From contig NZ_JAUSYZ010000001.1 in NCBI RefSeq assembly GCF_030817195.1, positions 3,286,001-3,350,000 on the forward strand: a DNA stretch of 64,000 bases, given 5' to 3'. How positions within the stretch are numbered: position 1 is the first letter of the stretch; each line of letters begins with the position of its first letter. Below are positions 25,896-34,494 of the stretch, piece after piece. Both the position numbers and the translations under genes were made by a program. The DNA is from Arthrobacter globiformis. Its GTDB lineage: Bacteria; Actinomycetota; Actinomycetes; Actinomycetales; Micrococcaceae. The notes under the pieces were generated by a model. That model was not told where the DNA came from. It did no database searches and saw only the letters and a list, made by a program, of their open reading frames with translations.

Positions 25896-26642
25896 TCAGG
25901 TGGCCGCAGTGAACACGATGGGAAGCAGCCCCACGAGGCCGGCCAGGGTGCCGCCGACCAGCGGGCCCACCACCGGGATCCAGGAGTAGCTCCAGTCGCT
26001 GGATCCCTTGCCTTTGATGGGCAGGACGGCGTGCGCGATGCGGGGTCCGAGGTCACGGGCAGGGTTGATGGCGTAGCCGGTGGGTCCGCCCAATGACACG
26101 CCGATGCCGACGACGAGCAGCGCAACGGCCAGCGGGCCAAGTCCCGACGGCGTTCCGCCGAAGGTGAGGATCACGAAGACAAGCACAAACGTGCCGATGA
26201 TTTCCGTGATCAGGTTCCAGGGGGTGGAGCGGATCGCCGGACCGGTGGAGAAGACGCCAAGTTTGTTCGCAGGCTCGGGTTCGGCGTCGAAGTGCTGCTT
26301 GTGCGCCAGCCAGGTCAGCACGGCACCAAGGAAGGCGCCGGTAAGCTCACCGCCGAAGTACGTCAGCGTGGAGGCAAAATCCACTGGAACGCCTGTCGCA
26401 TACTCCGGTTTGCCATTCACAAGAAGGCCCAGCGTGACGGCCGGGTTCAAGTGCGATCCCGACCTGGCGGCGACGTACACGCCGGCGAAGACGGCGATGC
26501 CCCACCCCCAGGTGACCATCAGGAATCCCCCGTTGTTGCCCTTCGTGCCTTTGAGCGCAACGTTGGCCACCACACCACAACCCAGCAGGGTCAGCATGGC
26601 GGTTCCGAAAACTTCGGAAAGAAAAACCAATCCAAGAGACAT
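25896..26642 (-). CDS. glpF: Glycerol uptake facilitator (aquaglyceroporin)
   Basis: This 248-residue MIP-family channel has six hydrophobic helices and both pore signatures, HLNPAVTLG near residue 65 and AINPARDLG near residue 188. Asp after the second NPAR is typical of glycerol-conducting GlpF rather than strict water channels. It lets glycerol diffuse into the cell for trapping by GlpK. ATG 26640-26642 lies 58 bases after the glpD stop codon, and the order glpD-glpF-glpK suggests one transcriptional unit. Confidence 0.95.
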   Translation of the reverse strand: MSLGLVFLSEVFGTAMLTLLGCGVVANVALKGTKGNNGGFLMVTWGWGIAVFAGVYVAARSGSHLNPAVTLGLLVNGKPEYATGVPVDFASTLTYFGGELTGAFLGAVLTWLAHKQHFDAEPEPANKLGVFSTGPAIRSTPWNLITEIIGTFVLVFVILTFGGTPSGLGPLAVALLVVGIGVSLGGPTGYAINPARDLGPRIAHAVLPIKGKGSSDWSYSWIPVVGPLVGGTLAGLVGLLPIVFTAAT

Positions 26643-26700
26643 CTTTGACTCCTCTATTTTCTGTTGTCAGTCCTTCGCGTATTTGAAGGACTGTTTCCCG

Positions 26701-28473
26701 CTAGGCGACGAGGCTGTGGACCTCGACGCCGTGGTACCGCTTCAGCACCTCCTGAGCGTGGTTGATTTCAGCGGCAACTCCTGCCGCATCCCAGCCGAGG
26801 GGTTCGGCCAGGGCCCCGGCAACTTCGTTCAGCAGCTCCCCGGTGACCAGCCCGCGGAAGGCGAGCGAGGTGCGCCGGATCAGCACGTCCACGAGGTGGC
26901 CGATCTGTTCGTGGGCCGCCATGAACTGCAGTTCCCTGAAGCTCAGCTCCCGGGTGGAGCGGAGCAGGCGGTCGGGCCCGGCGTCGAGATAACTGATGAC
27001 TTCCTCGGCACGGGTGCCGTACCTGGTGAGGAGTCCGGCGGTCCGGTCGGCGTCGCGGGCTGCGGTCATGTGGGCCTTGATCCACTTCTGGATTCCGGCC
27101 TCGCTGTCCGGGAAGCCGGAGCCGCCGCCGATGGCGAGTTTCGCCGTCGAAATTTTCCGTTCCATGCCCAGTTCGGCGAGGACGTCGTCGGCCAGGTGTT
27201 CGGCCAAGGCACGGAAGGTGGTCCATTTGCCGCCCACCAGGCTGAGCACTACCGCGCCGCCCTCCTGGGAGCCTGGCTCCGGAGCACGCCGTTCGATGCG
27301 GTAGTCCCGCGATACGAACCCCGGCTGGGTGGCGTCGTGCCGGGGCAGCGGACGCACGCCCGAGAACGTGTAGACGACTTGTCCGCGATTCACGGCGATA
27401 TCCGGGAAGACGTGGCCGATCAGGTCGAAGAAATAGTCGATCTCGCCGTCCGTGCAGACGGCGTCTTCGGACATGTCGGCGTCGACGTCGGTGGTTCCCA
27501 CGAGCACACGGTCGCCCATGGGATAGATCAGAACGATCCGGCCGTCAGTGTGTTCGAAGAAGATCTCCCGTCCCTTGCAGGCAGCGAGCAGGCCCGGGTG
27601 GTCAAGGACGATATGCGAGCCCTTCGTCCCGCCCATGAACGAGGTGGGCGCACCCATGGCCTGGTTGGTGAGGTCCACCCACGCGCCGGTGGTGTTGACG
27701 ATGACGTCCGCTGTGAAAGTGAACTCCTCGCCGTTGAGTTCATCACGGAGAACCGCGGTACTGGAACCGTCTGCGTTGGGCCTGACGGACGCCAGGGACA
27801 GGTAGTTGCTGGCCCGGCCGCCCGCCTTCTCACCGTCCTGCAGGACGTCGAGGGTGAGGCGCTCGGGGTTGTGCACGGACGCGTCGAAGTAGGTGGCCGT
27901 GTATTTGACGGCCGGGTGCAGCATCGGAAGTTCGGCCAGGGCCTTTTGCCGTGTGCGGAACTGGTGGCGCGGGACGCTGCCGCCGTCGCGGGAGAAGGAG
28001 TCGTAAAGGCTGAGTCCCAGCTTGATGAGGAACGCGCCGCGCTCCTTGGGCTTGCCCTGCTGCTTGTGGGTCAGGAACCGCAGGGGCGCGGCCAGGACAC
28101 CGGAGAATGTGCTGAAGATCGGAATGGTGGTCTGCAGCGGCTTCACGTAGTGGGGTGCGATCCGAAGGAGCCTGTTGCGCTCAACCACGGATTCCCGGAC
28201 GAGGCGGAATTCGCCGTTTTCCAGATAGCGGATGCCGCCGTGAATCATGTGCGAGGAGGCACCGCTGGCGCCCTGGCAGTAGTCGCCGCGCTCCACCAGC
28301 GCCACGTCGACGCCCTGCAGGGCGAGGTCGCGGAATGTTCCGACGCCGTTGATGCCGCCACCGATGATCAGGACCCGGGCGTTGGGCCGCCGGCGCAGCC
28401 GGGAGACGGACCCGCGCTCCGCCCCGCGGGCGGTAGCGCTGTTGGTATGGCCGGATGAATCCTTGAGTCCCAA
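26701..28473 (-). CDS. glpD: Aerobic glycerol-3-phosphate dehydrogenase
   Basis: GlpD oxidises glycerol-3-phosphate to dihydroxyacetone phosphate and passes electrons to the respiratory chain. The 590-residue protein shows the FAD-binding Rossmann motif VLIIGGGINGVGTFRDLALQG, then GASGASSHMIHGGIRYLE, and the later GVRPLPRHD block with the C-terminal DAO_C domain. TTG at 28471-28473 was chosen because AAAGGAG lies 5-6 bases upstream; an in-frame upstream start lacks a site and adds non-conserved sequence. It diverges from a SorC-type regulator across 137 bases that contain two small palindromes. Confidence 0.94.
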   Translation of the reverse strand: MGLKDSSGHTNSATARGAERGSVSRLRRRPNARVLIIGGGINGVGTFRDLALQGVDVALVERGDYCQGASGASSHMIHGGIRYLENGEFRLVRESVVERNRLLRIAPHYVKPLQTTIPIFSTFSGVLAAPLRFLTHKQQGKPKERGAFLIKLGLSLYDSFSRDGGSVPRHQFRTRQKALAELPMLHPAVKYTATYFDASVHNPERLTLDVLQDGEKAGGRASNYLSLASVRPNADGSSTAVLRDELNGEEFTFTADVIVNTTGAWVDLTNQAMGAPTSFMGGTKGSHIVLDHPGLLAACKGREIFFEHTDGRIVLIYPMGDRVLVGTTDVDADMSEDAVCTDGEIDYFFDLIGHVFPDIAVNRGQVVYTFSGVRPLPRHDATQPGFVSRDYRIERRAPEPGSQEGGAVVLSLVGGKWTTFRALAEHLADDVLAELGMERKISTAKLAIGGGSGFPDSEAGIQKWIKAHMTAARDADRTAGLLTRYGTRAEEVISYLDAGPDRLLRSTRELSFRELQFMAAHEQIGHLVDVLIRRTSLAFRGLVTGELLNEVAGALAEPLGWDAAGVAAEINHAQEVLKRYHGVEVHSLVA

Positions 28474-28556
28474 ATCTGCTCCTTTGGGTTTGGTTCGAAG
28501 GGTTGTTGCAGGCGGCGCACCGAAAGGTGCGGGGCCGTTCACCACTATTGTTTGAA

Positions 28557-28570
28557 TTATTGGAAAATAA
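28557..28570. promoter_or_regulatory. AT-rich palindrome in the glpD/regulator gap
   Basis: TTATT-GGAA-AATAA, a perfect 5-base inverted repeat in an AT-rich island (28546-28570) that stands out in GC-rich DNA. It lies between glpD and the divergent SorC-type gene and may overlap a promoter or operator. Confidence 0.45.
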
Positions 28571-28582
28571 CGTCAAGCACTA

Positions 28583-28596
28583 TGCACAAACGTGCA
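28583..28596. promoter_or_regulatory. TGCAC-AAAC-GTGCA palindrome ahead of the SorC-type regulator
   Basis: A perfect 5-base inverted repeat with a 4-base spacer, ending 14 bases before the regulator's ATG. The position suits an autoregulatory operator. No protein has been shown to bind it. Confidence 0.5.
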
Positions 28597-28610
28597 GAAC
28601 GGAAAGATGC

Positions 28611-29573
28611 ATGCCCCGTCCCCGACACTCTGACGCGCTGCGCGCCGCCCAGCTGTACTACATGCAGGACCTCACCATGGACGCCATCGCCCGGGAATTG
28701 CGGACCTCCCGCTCCACGGTTTCCCGGCTGCTTTCAACGGCCCGGGAAACGGGCCTGGTGCAGATCCAGATCCGCAGCCCGCTGGACACAGGCCCGGAGC
28801 TGGAGCGGCTGATCCGGGCGCATTACAAGGTGGATGTGCACGTGGTGCCCGTCCTGGACACCCTGAATGAGGCGGAGACGCTGGACCGTGTGGCAATGCA
28901 GGCCGCACGTACCATCGGCCCGGTTGTGGACTCCAACGCCATCATCGGCGTGGCCTGGGGCTCCACCCTGAGCGCGGTGAGCCGGCACCTGACGCGCAAG
29001 ATCACCCACGACAGCGTGGTGGTGCAGCTGAACGGTGCGGGCAACATGCAGACCACCGGCATCACCTACGCCAGCGACATCATGCGGCGCTTCGGCAGCG
29101 CCTACGGGGCGCGGGTTGAACAGTTTCCCGTGCCGGCCTTCTTCGACCATGCCGCCACGAAGACCGCGATGTGGAATGAGCGGAGCGTGCAGCGCATCCT
29201 CGATCTGCAGTCCCGCATGAGCATCGCGATTTTCGGCGTGGGTTCAGTGGATGCCGATTACCCCAGCCACGTGTACGCCGGCGGCTACCTCGACGAGGAC
29301 GACCTGGCCACCCTGGCGAAGTCCGACGTCGTCGGGGACGTGGCCACGGTCTTCTTCCGCGGCGATGGCTCCTCGGACGGCATCACCCTGAACGAACGCT
29401 CCACCGGACCATCCTTGGACCAGCTCCGCCAGGTGCGCCGCCGGATCTGCGTGGTGTCCGGCGCGTCCAAGATCAACGGGCTCCGCGGGGCGCTGGTGGC
29501 CGGGCTGGCGACCGACCTGATCCTCGATGAGGCCTCGGCCCGGCGGCTGGTTAGCTTCGAGGAGGCCGTCTGA
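28611..29573 (+). CDS. SorC-family sugar-binding transcriptional regulator
   Basis: This 320-residue regulator has an N-terminal helix-turn-helix (ALRAAQLYYMQDLTMDAIARELRTSRSTVSRLLSTARETGLV, about 8-52) and a SorC sugar-phosphate-binding domain (ATKTAMWNERSVQRILDLQSRMSIAIFGVGSVD, ASKINGLRGALVAGLATDLILDEASARRLV). SorC members sense phosphorylated sugars or related metabolites. ATG 28611 follows GGAAAG and places the HTH at the usual distance. It diverges from glpD, so it probably controls glpD-glpF-glpK, with a three-carbon phosphate as the likely signal; this is inferred from position. Confidence 0.88.
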   Translation: MPRPRHSDALRAAQLYYMQDLTMDAIARELRTSRSTVSRLLSTARETGLVQIQIRSPLDTGPELERLIRAHYKVDVHVVPVLDTLNEAETLDRVAMQAARTIGPVVDSNAIIGVAWGSTLSAVSRHLTRKITHDSVVVQLNGAGNMQTTGITYASDIMRRFGSAYGARVEQFPVPAFFDHAATKTAMWNERSVQRILDLQSRMSIAIFGVGSVDADYPSHVYAGGYLDEDDLATLAKSDVVGDVATVFFRGDGSSDGITLNERSTGPSLDQLRQVRRRICVVSGASKINGLRGALVAGLATDLILDEASARRLVSFEEAV

Positions 29574-29594
29574 ACTGCGGGCGGGACAGGTGAG

Positions 29595-29674
29595 GCAGCC
29601 GGCGTTGTCCGGACGCCGTCAGCCGGCTGCTCCGCGTCGGTGCCCCGCGCCGGCCGCATCTGCGGCCGGCGCGG
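29595..29674. terminator. Two GC-rich hairpins between convergent genes
   Basis: First hairpin: 9-base arms 29595-29603 and 29622-29630 (GCAGCCGGC / GCCGGCTGC). Second: perfect 14-base arms 29645-29658 and 29661-29674. No U-tract follows on either strand, so these may be Rho-dependent or simple stem terminators separating the SorC-type gene from katG. Confidence 0.45.
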
Positions 29675-29683
29675 ATGCCCCGG

Positions 29684-31978
29684 TCAGGACAGGTCGAAGC
29701 GGTCGAGCTCCATGACTTTCACCCAGGCTGCCACGAAGTCGTTGACGAACTTCTCCTTGGCGTCATCGCTCGCATAGACCTCGGCCAGTGCCCGGAGCTG
29801 CGAGTTGGAGCCGAAGACCAGATCGACCGGTGTCGCGGTCCACTTCAGCTCGCCGCTGGCGACGTCGCTGATCTCGTAGACGTTCTCCTCTCCCTCCGAC
29901 GCCTTCCAGCGGGTGCCCGGGGAGAGCAGGTTGACGAAGAAGTCGTTTGTCAGGACCTGGGGCCTGTCGGTGAGGACGCCGTGTGCGGAACCGCCGACGT
30001 TGGTGACCAGGACACGCATGCCGCCGATGAGCGCTGTCAGCTCCGGCGCGGAGAGGTCCAGCAAGTACGCCTTATCGAGCAGGAGGGTCTCGGGCTGGAG
30101 CTTCTCGCCGGGGCGCACGTAGTTGCGGAACCCGTCCGCCCGCGGCTGCAGGTACTGGAATGACTCGACGTCGGTCTGGTCCTGGGAGGCGTCGGCGCGG
30201 CCGGGCCGGAACGGCACCGTGACGTCGAAGCCGGCGTCCCTCGCGGCCTTCTCCACAGCCGCGCAGCCGCCGAGGACGATCAGGTCTGCCAGCGAGACCT
30301 TCGTGCGCCCGGTCTGGGCGGAGTTGAACTGCTGCTGCACCCTCTCGATGGCCTGCAGCGCCGTGGCCAGCTGTCCGGGTTCGTTGACTTCCCAGCCGCG
30401 CTGCGGCTCCAGCCGGATCCGTGCCCCGTTAGCGCCGCCGCGCTTGTCGGTCTTGCGGAAGGTGGACGCCGCGGCCCACGCCGTGCCGGCAAGCTGGGAG
30501 ACGGACAGGCCCGAGTCCAGGAGCTGGGCCTTGAGCGAGGAGATGGCCTGCTCGTCAATCAGCTCGTGGTCAACGTCCGGGATGGGGTCCTGCCAGAGCT
30601 GCGGCGCGGGGACCCATGGTCCGAGCAGGTGGGGGCCGACGGGGCCCATGTCGCGGTGCAGGAGCTTGTACCAGGCCTTGGCGAACGCGAGTGCGAAGTC
30701 GTCCGGGTTTTCCAGGAAGCGCCGCGAGATCTTCTCGTAGGTGGGGTCGATGCGCAGCGAGAGGTCAGTGGTGAGCATTGTGGGCCGGTGCTTCTTCGCC
30801 GGGTCGTGGGCGTCCGGGATGATCTCCGCGCCGTCCTTGGCCACCCACTGGTGGGCACCGGCAGGGCTCTTGATGAGCTCCCAGTCATGCTCGAACAGGA
30901 TCTCGAAGAAGCGGTTGCTCCATTGGGTCGGCCGGTCCGTCCAGGTGACTTCAAGGCCGGATGTGATTGTGTCGGCCCCCTTGCCGGTCCCGTAGGTGCT
31001 CAGCCAGCCCAGGCCCTGCGACTCGAGGTCGCCTGCCTCCGGCTCCGGGCCGACATGCGCGTCGGCGTCGCCGGCGCCGTGGGTCTTGCCGAAGGTGTGG
31101 CCGCCGGCGATCAGCGCGACGGTTTCCTCGTCGTTCATGGCCATGCGTTTGAAGGTCTCGCGGATGAACGCCGCGGCCTTGGCAGGATCCGGATTGCCCA
31201 TCGGGCCTTCCGGGTTGACGTAGATCAGGCCCATCTCGGTGGCACCCACGCCCTCCGCCATTTTGCCTTCGCCGACGTAGCGTTCGTCGCCGAGCCACGT
31301 GTCCTCGGGACCCCAGAAGATCTCCTCGGGCTCCCATACATCCTCGCGGCCGAATGCGAAACCGAACGTCTTGAAGCCCATCGACTCAAGGGCGACGTTG
31401 CCTGCGAGGACGAGAAGGTCGGCCCAGGAGAGCTTTTGGCCGTACTTCTGCTTCACAGGCCACAGCAGCCGCCTGGCCTTGTCGAGGTTGGCGTTGTCCG
31501 GCCAGCTGTTGAGCGGCGCGAACCGTTGGCTGCCGTCCCCGGCACCGCCGCGGCCGTCGTGGACCCGGTAGGTGCCCGCAGCGTGCCAACTCATCCGGAT
31601 CATTAGGCCGCCGTAGTGGCCGAAGTCCGCGGGCCACCAGTCCTGTGAGGTGGTCAGGACGCCGATGATGTCCTGCTTGAGCGCCTCGACGTCGAGCTTC
31701 TGGAACTCCTTGCGGTAGCTGAACGTGGGGCCGAGCGGGTTGCCTGCCGGGTGGTGGGCGTGAAGCACGGAGAGGTCGAGCTGGTTCGGCCACCAGTCCG
31801 CGACGGTCCGCGGCCGGTGCGCCTTGGGCTGAGGCGCGTCGATCGCCGGGTTCTCGCTCTCGCTGCCGTGCGCAGTCACGCTGTCAGGGTCGGCCGGGCC
31901 CCCTCCCGCGGCCTTGACGTCCGGGTCCTGGGAGCTTTCCGGAGTGGGGACCGGGGGCTGGTCCTGGCGATCGCTCAT
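29684..31978 (-). CDS. katG: Catalase-peroxidase
   Basis: KatG is a bifunctional heme enzyme that removes hydrogen peroxide. The 764-residue protein has the two-domain architecture. The N-terminal active domain shows the distal triad in MIRMSWHAAGTYRVHDGRGG, the Tyr of the Met-Tyr-Trp adduct in MGLIYVNPEGPMGNP, and the proximal heme region ALIAGGHTFGKTHGAG. The C-terminal duplicate lacks heme residues, as usual. ATG 31976-31978 follows GGAAGGAAC; a longer in-frame extension was rejected as low-complexity. No furA-type regulator adjoins it, unlike in many actinobacteria. Confidence 0.96.
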   Translation of the reverse strand: MSDRQDQPPVPTPESSQDPDVKAAGGGPADPDSVTAHGSESENPAIDAPQPKAHRPRTVADWWPNQLDLSVLHAHHPAGNPLGPTFSYRKEFQKLDVEALKQDIIGVLTTSQDWWPADFGHYGGLMIRMSWHAAGTYRVHDGRGGAGDGSQRFAPLNSWPDNANLDKARRLLWPVKQKYGQKLSWADLLVLAGNVALESMGFKTFGFAFGREDVWEPEEIFWGPEDTWLGDERYVGEGKMAEGVGATEMGLIYVNPEGPMGNPDPAKAAAFIRETFKRMAMNDEETVALIAGGHTFGKTHGAGDADAHVGPEPEAGDLESQGLGWLSTYGTGKGADTITSGLEVTWTDRPTQWSNRFFEILFEHDWELIKSPAGAHQWVAKDGAEIIPDAHDPAKKHRPTMLTTDLSLRIDPTYEKISRRFLENPDDFALAFAKAWYKLLHRDMGPVGPHLLGPWVPAPQLWQDPIPDVDHELIDEQAISSLKAQLLDSGLSVSQLAGTAWAAASTFRKTDKRGGANGARIRLEPQRGWEVNEPGQLATALQAIERVQQQFNSAQTGRTKVSLADLIVLGGCAAVEKAARDAGFDVTVPFRPGRADASQDQTDVESFQYLQPRADGFRNYVRPGEKLQPETLLLDKAYLLDLSAPELTALIGGMRVLVTNVGGSAHGVLTDRPQVLTNDFFVNLLSPGTRWKASEGEENVYEISDVASGELKWTATPVDLVFGSNSQLRALAEVYASDDAKEKFVNDFVAAWVKVMELDRFDLS

Positions 31979-32240
31979 GTTGTTCCTTCCATATGGCCGA
32001 GGCCGTGGTCGGACTCGGGCAGCCGGTCTAACCCTCCTATTTGACCACGGGCGGAGGCCGCGGGGAGAGCCTCCTCGGCACTGGCAGGTCCGGTCGTCCG
32101 CCGCACCGGCTGCGTGAGCGCTACACCGATGCCGGGTGGGAGGCGGAGCGCGTGTGATGGCGCCTCCCGTGAACACCGGTCCGGCCAGCTCCCGCCCTGA
32201 AACTCTCGGCAAATCGCTGCCGTCATGCAAGGATGACCGC
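31979..32240. other. Divergent gap between katG and a glyoxalase-fold gene
   Basis: 262 bases with ribosome-binding sites for both flanking genes. No recognisable FurA, OxyR or other operator and no stable hairpin was picked out by eye. Confidence 0.4.
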
Positions 32241-32603
32241 ATGAAAATCACCAGAGAGATTGTCGTGTTCGACGCCGCCGACCTCCCTGCCGAGAGCGCC
32301 TTCTGGGCCGGACTGCTCGGTGGCATCGTGGACGCGGAGGACGACTGGCACACGGTAAGCGTCGACGGGAACCCGCGCCTCGGCTTTCAGCTTGCGCCCA
32401 ACCACGTGCCGCCGGAATGGCCTGACGGGAACCCGCAGCAGATCCACCTTGACCTCTATGTTGAGGACGTCTCGTCCGCCCACGAGGAGGCAATGTCGCT
32501 CGGTGCGCGCCTGCTGAAGCCAGCGGACGACATCACCTCCGCCGAGGGCTTCCAGGTCTACGCGGACCCGGCCGGCCACCCCTTCTGTCTCTGCTGGGGC
32601 TGA
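32241..32603 (+). CDS. VOC/glyoxalase-fold protein
   Basis: This 120-residue protein has the single-module beta-alpha-beta-beta-beta pattern of the vicinal-oxygen-chelate superfamily (Glyoxalase_6 type): ITREIVVFDAADLPAESAFWAGLLGG at the N-terminus, then the central IHLDLYVEDVSSAHEEAMSLGARLL and C-terminal VYADPAGHPFCLCWG. Members include glyoxalases, dioxygenases and antibiotic-resistance binding proteins; the substrate cannot be told. ATG 32241 follows AAGGA (about 32228-32232). It diverges from katG and precedes an aldo/keto reductase by 77 bases. Confidence 0.85.
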   Translation: MKITREIVVFDAADLPAESAFWAGLLGGIVDAEDDWHTVSVDGNPRLGFQLAPNHVPPEWPDGNPQQIHLDLYVEDVSSAHEEAMSLGARLLKPADDITSAEGFQVYADPAGHPFCLCWG

Positions 32604-32680
32604 GTCCCAGCCAAACCAGGGGCTAACACTGCGACTGCCGGTCACGCGCGCCGCGGCGCGGTATCGGTAGAGTCGTATCC

Positions 32681-33550
32681 ATGACTACCTCTCCCCGGCT
32701 CAGCCTGAACAACGGCGTGCTGATCGACCAGTTGGGCTTCGGGCTTTACAAGGTTCCGCCAAAAGACACCGCCAACCTGGTATTGACCGCCTTGGACGCC
32801 GGGTACCGGCATTTTGATACGGCCGCCATGTACGGGAACGAATCCGGAGTGGCGCGCGGCCTGGTAGACCTGTTCGCCACGGAAGCCGCCGCCGGCGGTT
32901 CAGGCGAGGCGGCCCACAGTACTTCCCGCGAGGATCTGTTCATCACCACCAAGGTCTGGAACGACGACCACGGCTACGACGCGACACTGCGGGCCTTCGA
33001 CAAGTCCATGATCAACCTCGGCCTGGAATACGTGGACATGTACTTGATCCACTGGCCGTGCGCGAAGCGGGGACTGTTCCAGGAGACGTACCGCGCCCTG
33101 GAGACGCTGTACCGCGAGGGCAAGGTGAGGGCCATCGGCGTGTCCAACTTCCAGCCGCAGCACCTGGACCAGCTGCTGGAGACAGCCGAGGTGGTGCCGG
33201 CCGTCAACCAGATCGAACTGCATCCGTGGCTGCAGCAGGCCGAGCTCCGGGAAAAGCACCGCGGGCTGGGAATCCTCACCGAGGCGTGGAGCCCCCTGGG
33301 CCGCGGCCAGGTGCTGGAGGATCCCGTCATCGGCGCCCTCGCGGCCGAGCACAAGGTGAGCGCCGCGCAGGTCATCCTGCGCTGGCAGCTGCAGCTGGGC
33401 CACGTCACCATTCCCAAGGCAAGCTCTGCCGCCAGGATCCGCGAGAACCTCGACGTCTTCGGCTTCGAGCTCTCTGCCCTGGACATGGCTGACATCGATG
33501 CCCTGGACCGCGGCCACCGCACAGGCTCCCACCCCGACAACGTCAACTAG
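32681..33550 (+). CDS. Aldo/keto reductase (2,5-diketogluconate reductase-like)
   Basis: This 289-residue NADPH-dependent oxidoreductase has the AKR tetrad: Asp and Tyr in GYRHFDTAAMYGNE, Lys in LFITTKVW, and His in YLIHWPC. The cofactor loop IPKASSAARIRENLDVF is near the C-terminus. The sequence fits the AKR5-like group acting on small aldehydes, ketones or sugar derivatives. A Ser/Gly/Ala-rich insert between the Tyr and Lys motifs (about residues 68-85) lengthens the first helix region. The gene precedes a hydrolase by 14 bases, so co-transcription is likely. Confidence 0.92.
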   Translation: MTTSPRLSLNNGVLIDQLGFGLYKVPPKDTANLVLTALDAGYRHFDTAAMYGNESGVARGLVDLFATEAAAGGSGEAAHSTSREDLFITTKVWNDDHGYDATLRAFDKSMINLGLEYVDMYLIHWPCAKRGLFQETYRALETLYREGKVRAIGVSNFQPQHLDQLLETAEVVPAVNQIELHPWLQQAELREKHRGLGILTEAWSPLGRGQVLEDPVIGALAAEHKVSAAQVILRWQLQLGHVTIPKASSAARIRENLDVFGFELSALDMADIDALDRGHRTGSHPDNVN

Positions 33551-33564
33551 GACTCCCCCAGCAG

Positions 33565-34494
33565 ATGAGAACAGCCGACTCCGAGCCCGCTACAGCACCG
33601 TCCTTCGTCAGCAGCGGACTCGCCGCCCGCACCCGTGCATCCACAACGCAGCTGGCCGGCAGTAACGTTGCCTACTGGGTCTACGAACCGGAAAAGACCA
33701 CGGCTGAAACGCGGACCGTCCTGGTCATCCACGGCTTCCGCGGCGACCACCACGGGCTGCTGCGGGTGGCCGACCAGCTGCCGGAGATGCGCCTGATCAT
33801 GCCGGACCTTCCCGGTTTTGGCAGCTCCGGCCCGTTCACCGACGCCGCCCACAGCGTGGAACGCTACGGCCGCTTCATCAGCGACTTCATGGCCGCCCTG
33901 GGACTCGGGCCGGACACCGTCCTGCTGGGCCACTCGTTCGGCTCCATCGTGGCCGCCCACTTTGTTGCCGCCCATCCCGACGCCGTCCGCCCGCTCATAC
34001 TGGTCAACCCCATCGCAGCGCCCGCGCTCGAAGGCCCCAAGGGCCTCATGACCCGGCTGGCCGTGCTGTACTACCGCCTCTCCGCGCGCCTCCCCCGCCC
34101 CCTTGGCCTGGCCCTGCTTCGCAGCCCGCTCATCGTGCGGGTGATGAGCATGGCTATGGCGAAGACGAAGGACAAGGACCTGCTGCAGTTCATCCACGGG
34201 CAGCACCACGCGTACTTCAGTGCGTTCGCGAACCGGGAAAGCCTGCTGGAATCCTTCACCGCGTCCGTCAGCAGCAACGTGGCCGAGGTCGCGCCCCGGC
34301 TCACCCTGCCCGTGCTGCTGGTCGCCGGCGAAAAGGACGAAATCGCCCTGCTGCGGGACCAGCACCGGCTTGCCGGGCTGCTCCCCGACGCAACGCTCGA
34401 TGTCATCCCAGGCGTCGGCCATTTGATCCACTACGAAACGCCCGAACCTGCCGCAGGATTCATCCGCAGCTTCCTTAAGGACCACCCCGCGTGA
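33565..34494 (+). CDS. Alpha/beta hydrolase
   Basis: This 309-residue alpha/beta-hydrolase-fold protein has an oxyanion-region motif VLVIHGFRGDHHGL, nucleophile elbow GHSFGS (Ser near residue 118) and catalytic His in GVGHLIHYETPE near the C-terminus; the acid is probably Asp/Glu in LVAGEKDEI. The substrate is unknown. Its stop overlaps the following glycosyltransferase start by 4 bases (GTGA), implying translational coupling, and it follows the aldo/keto reductase closely. Confidence 0.9.
   Translation: MRTADSEPATAPSFVSSGLAARTRASTTQLAGSNVAYWVYEPEKTTAETRTVLVIHGFRGDHHGLLRVADQLPEMRLIMPDLPGFGSSGPFTDAAHSVERYGRFISDFMAALGLGPDTVLLGHSFGSIVAAHFVAAHPDAVRPLILVNPIAAPALEGPKGLMTRLAVLYYRLSARLPRPLGLALLRSPLIVRVMSMAMAKTKDKDLLQFIHGQHHAYFSAFANRESLLESFTASVSSNVAEVAPRLTLPVLLVAGEKDEIALLRDQHRLAGLLPDATLDVIPGVGHLIHYETPEPAAGFIRSFLKDHPA

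Noticed and set aside
24098..25912. A 604-codon open frame opposite glpK
   Set aside because: It starts within the inverted repeat region and runs antisense to a secure glycerol kinase.
26080..28458. A 792-codon open frame on the plus strand opposite glpF/glpD
   Set aside because: It mirrors real genes on the other strand; long antisense frames arise from strong third-position GC bias. The translation has no recognisable domain and is rich in Gly, Val, His and Asp.
31979..32353. Extension of katG by 125 residues
   Set aside because: The sequence is non-conserved, and a normal KatG N-terminus with a ribosome-binding site begins at 31978.
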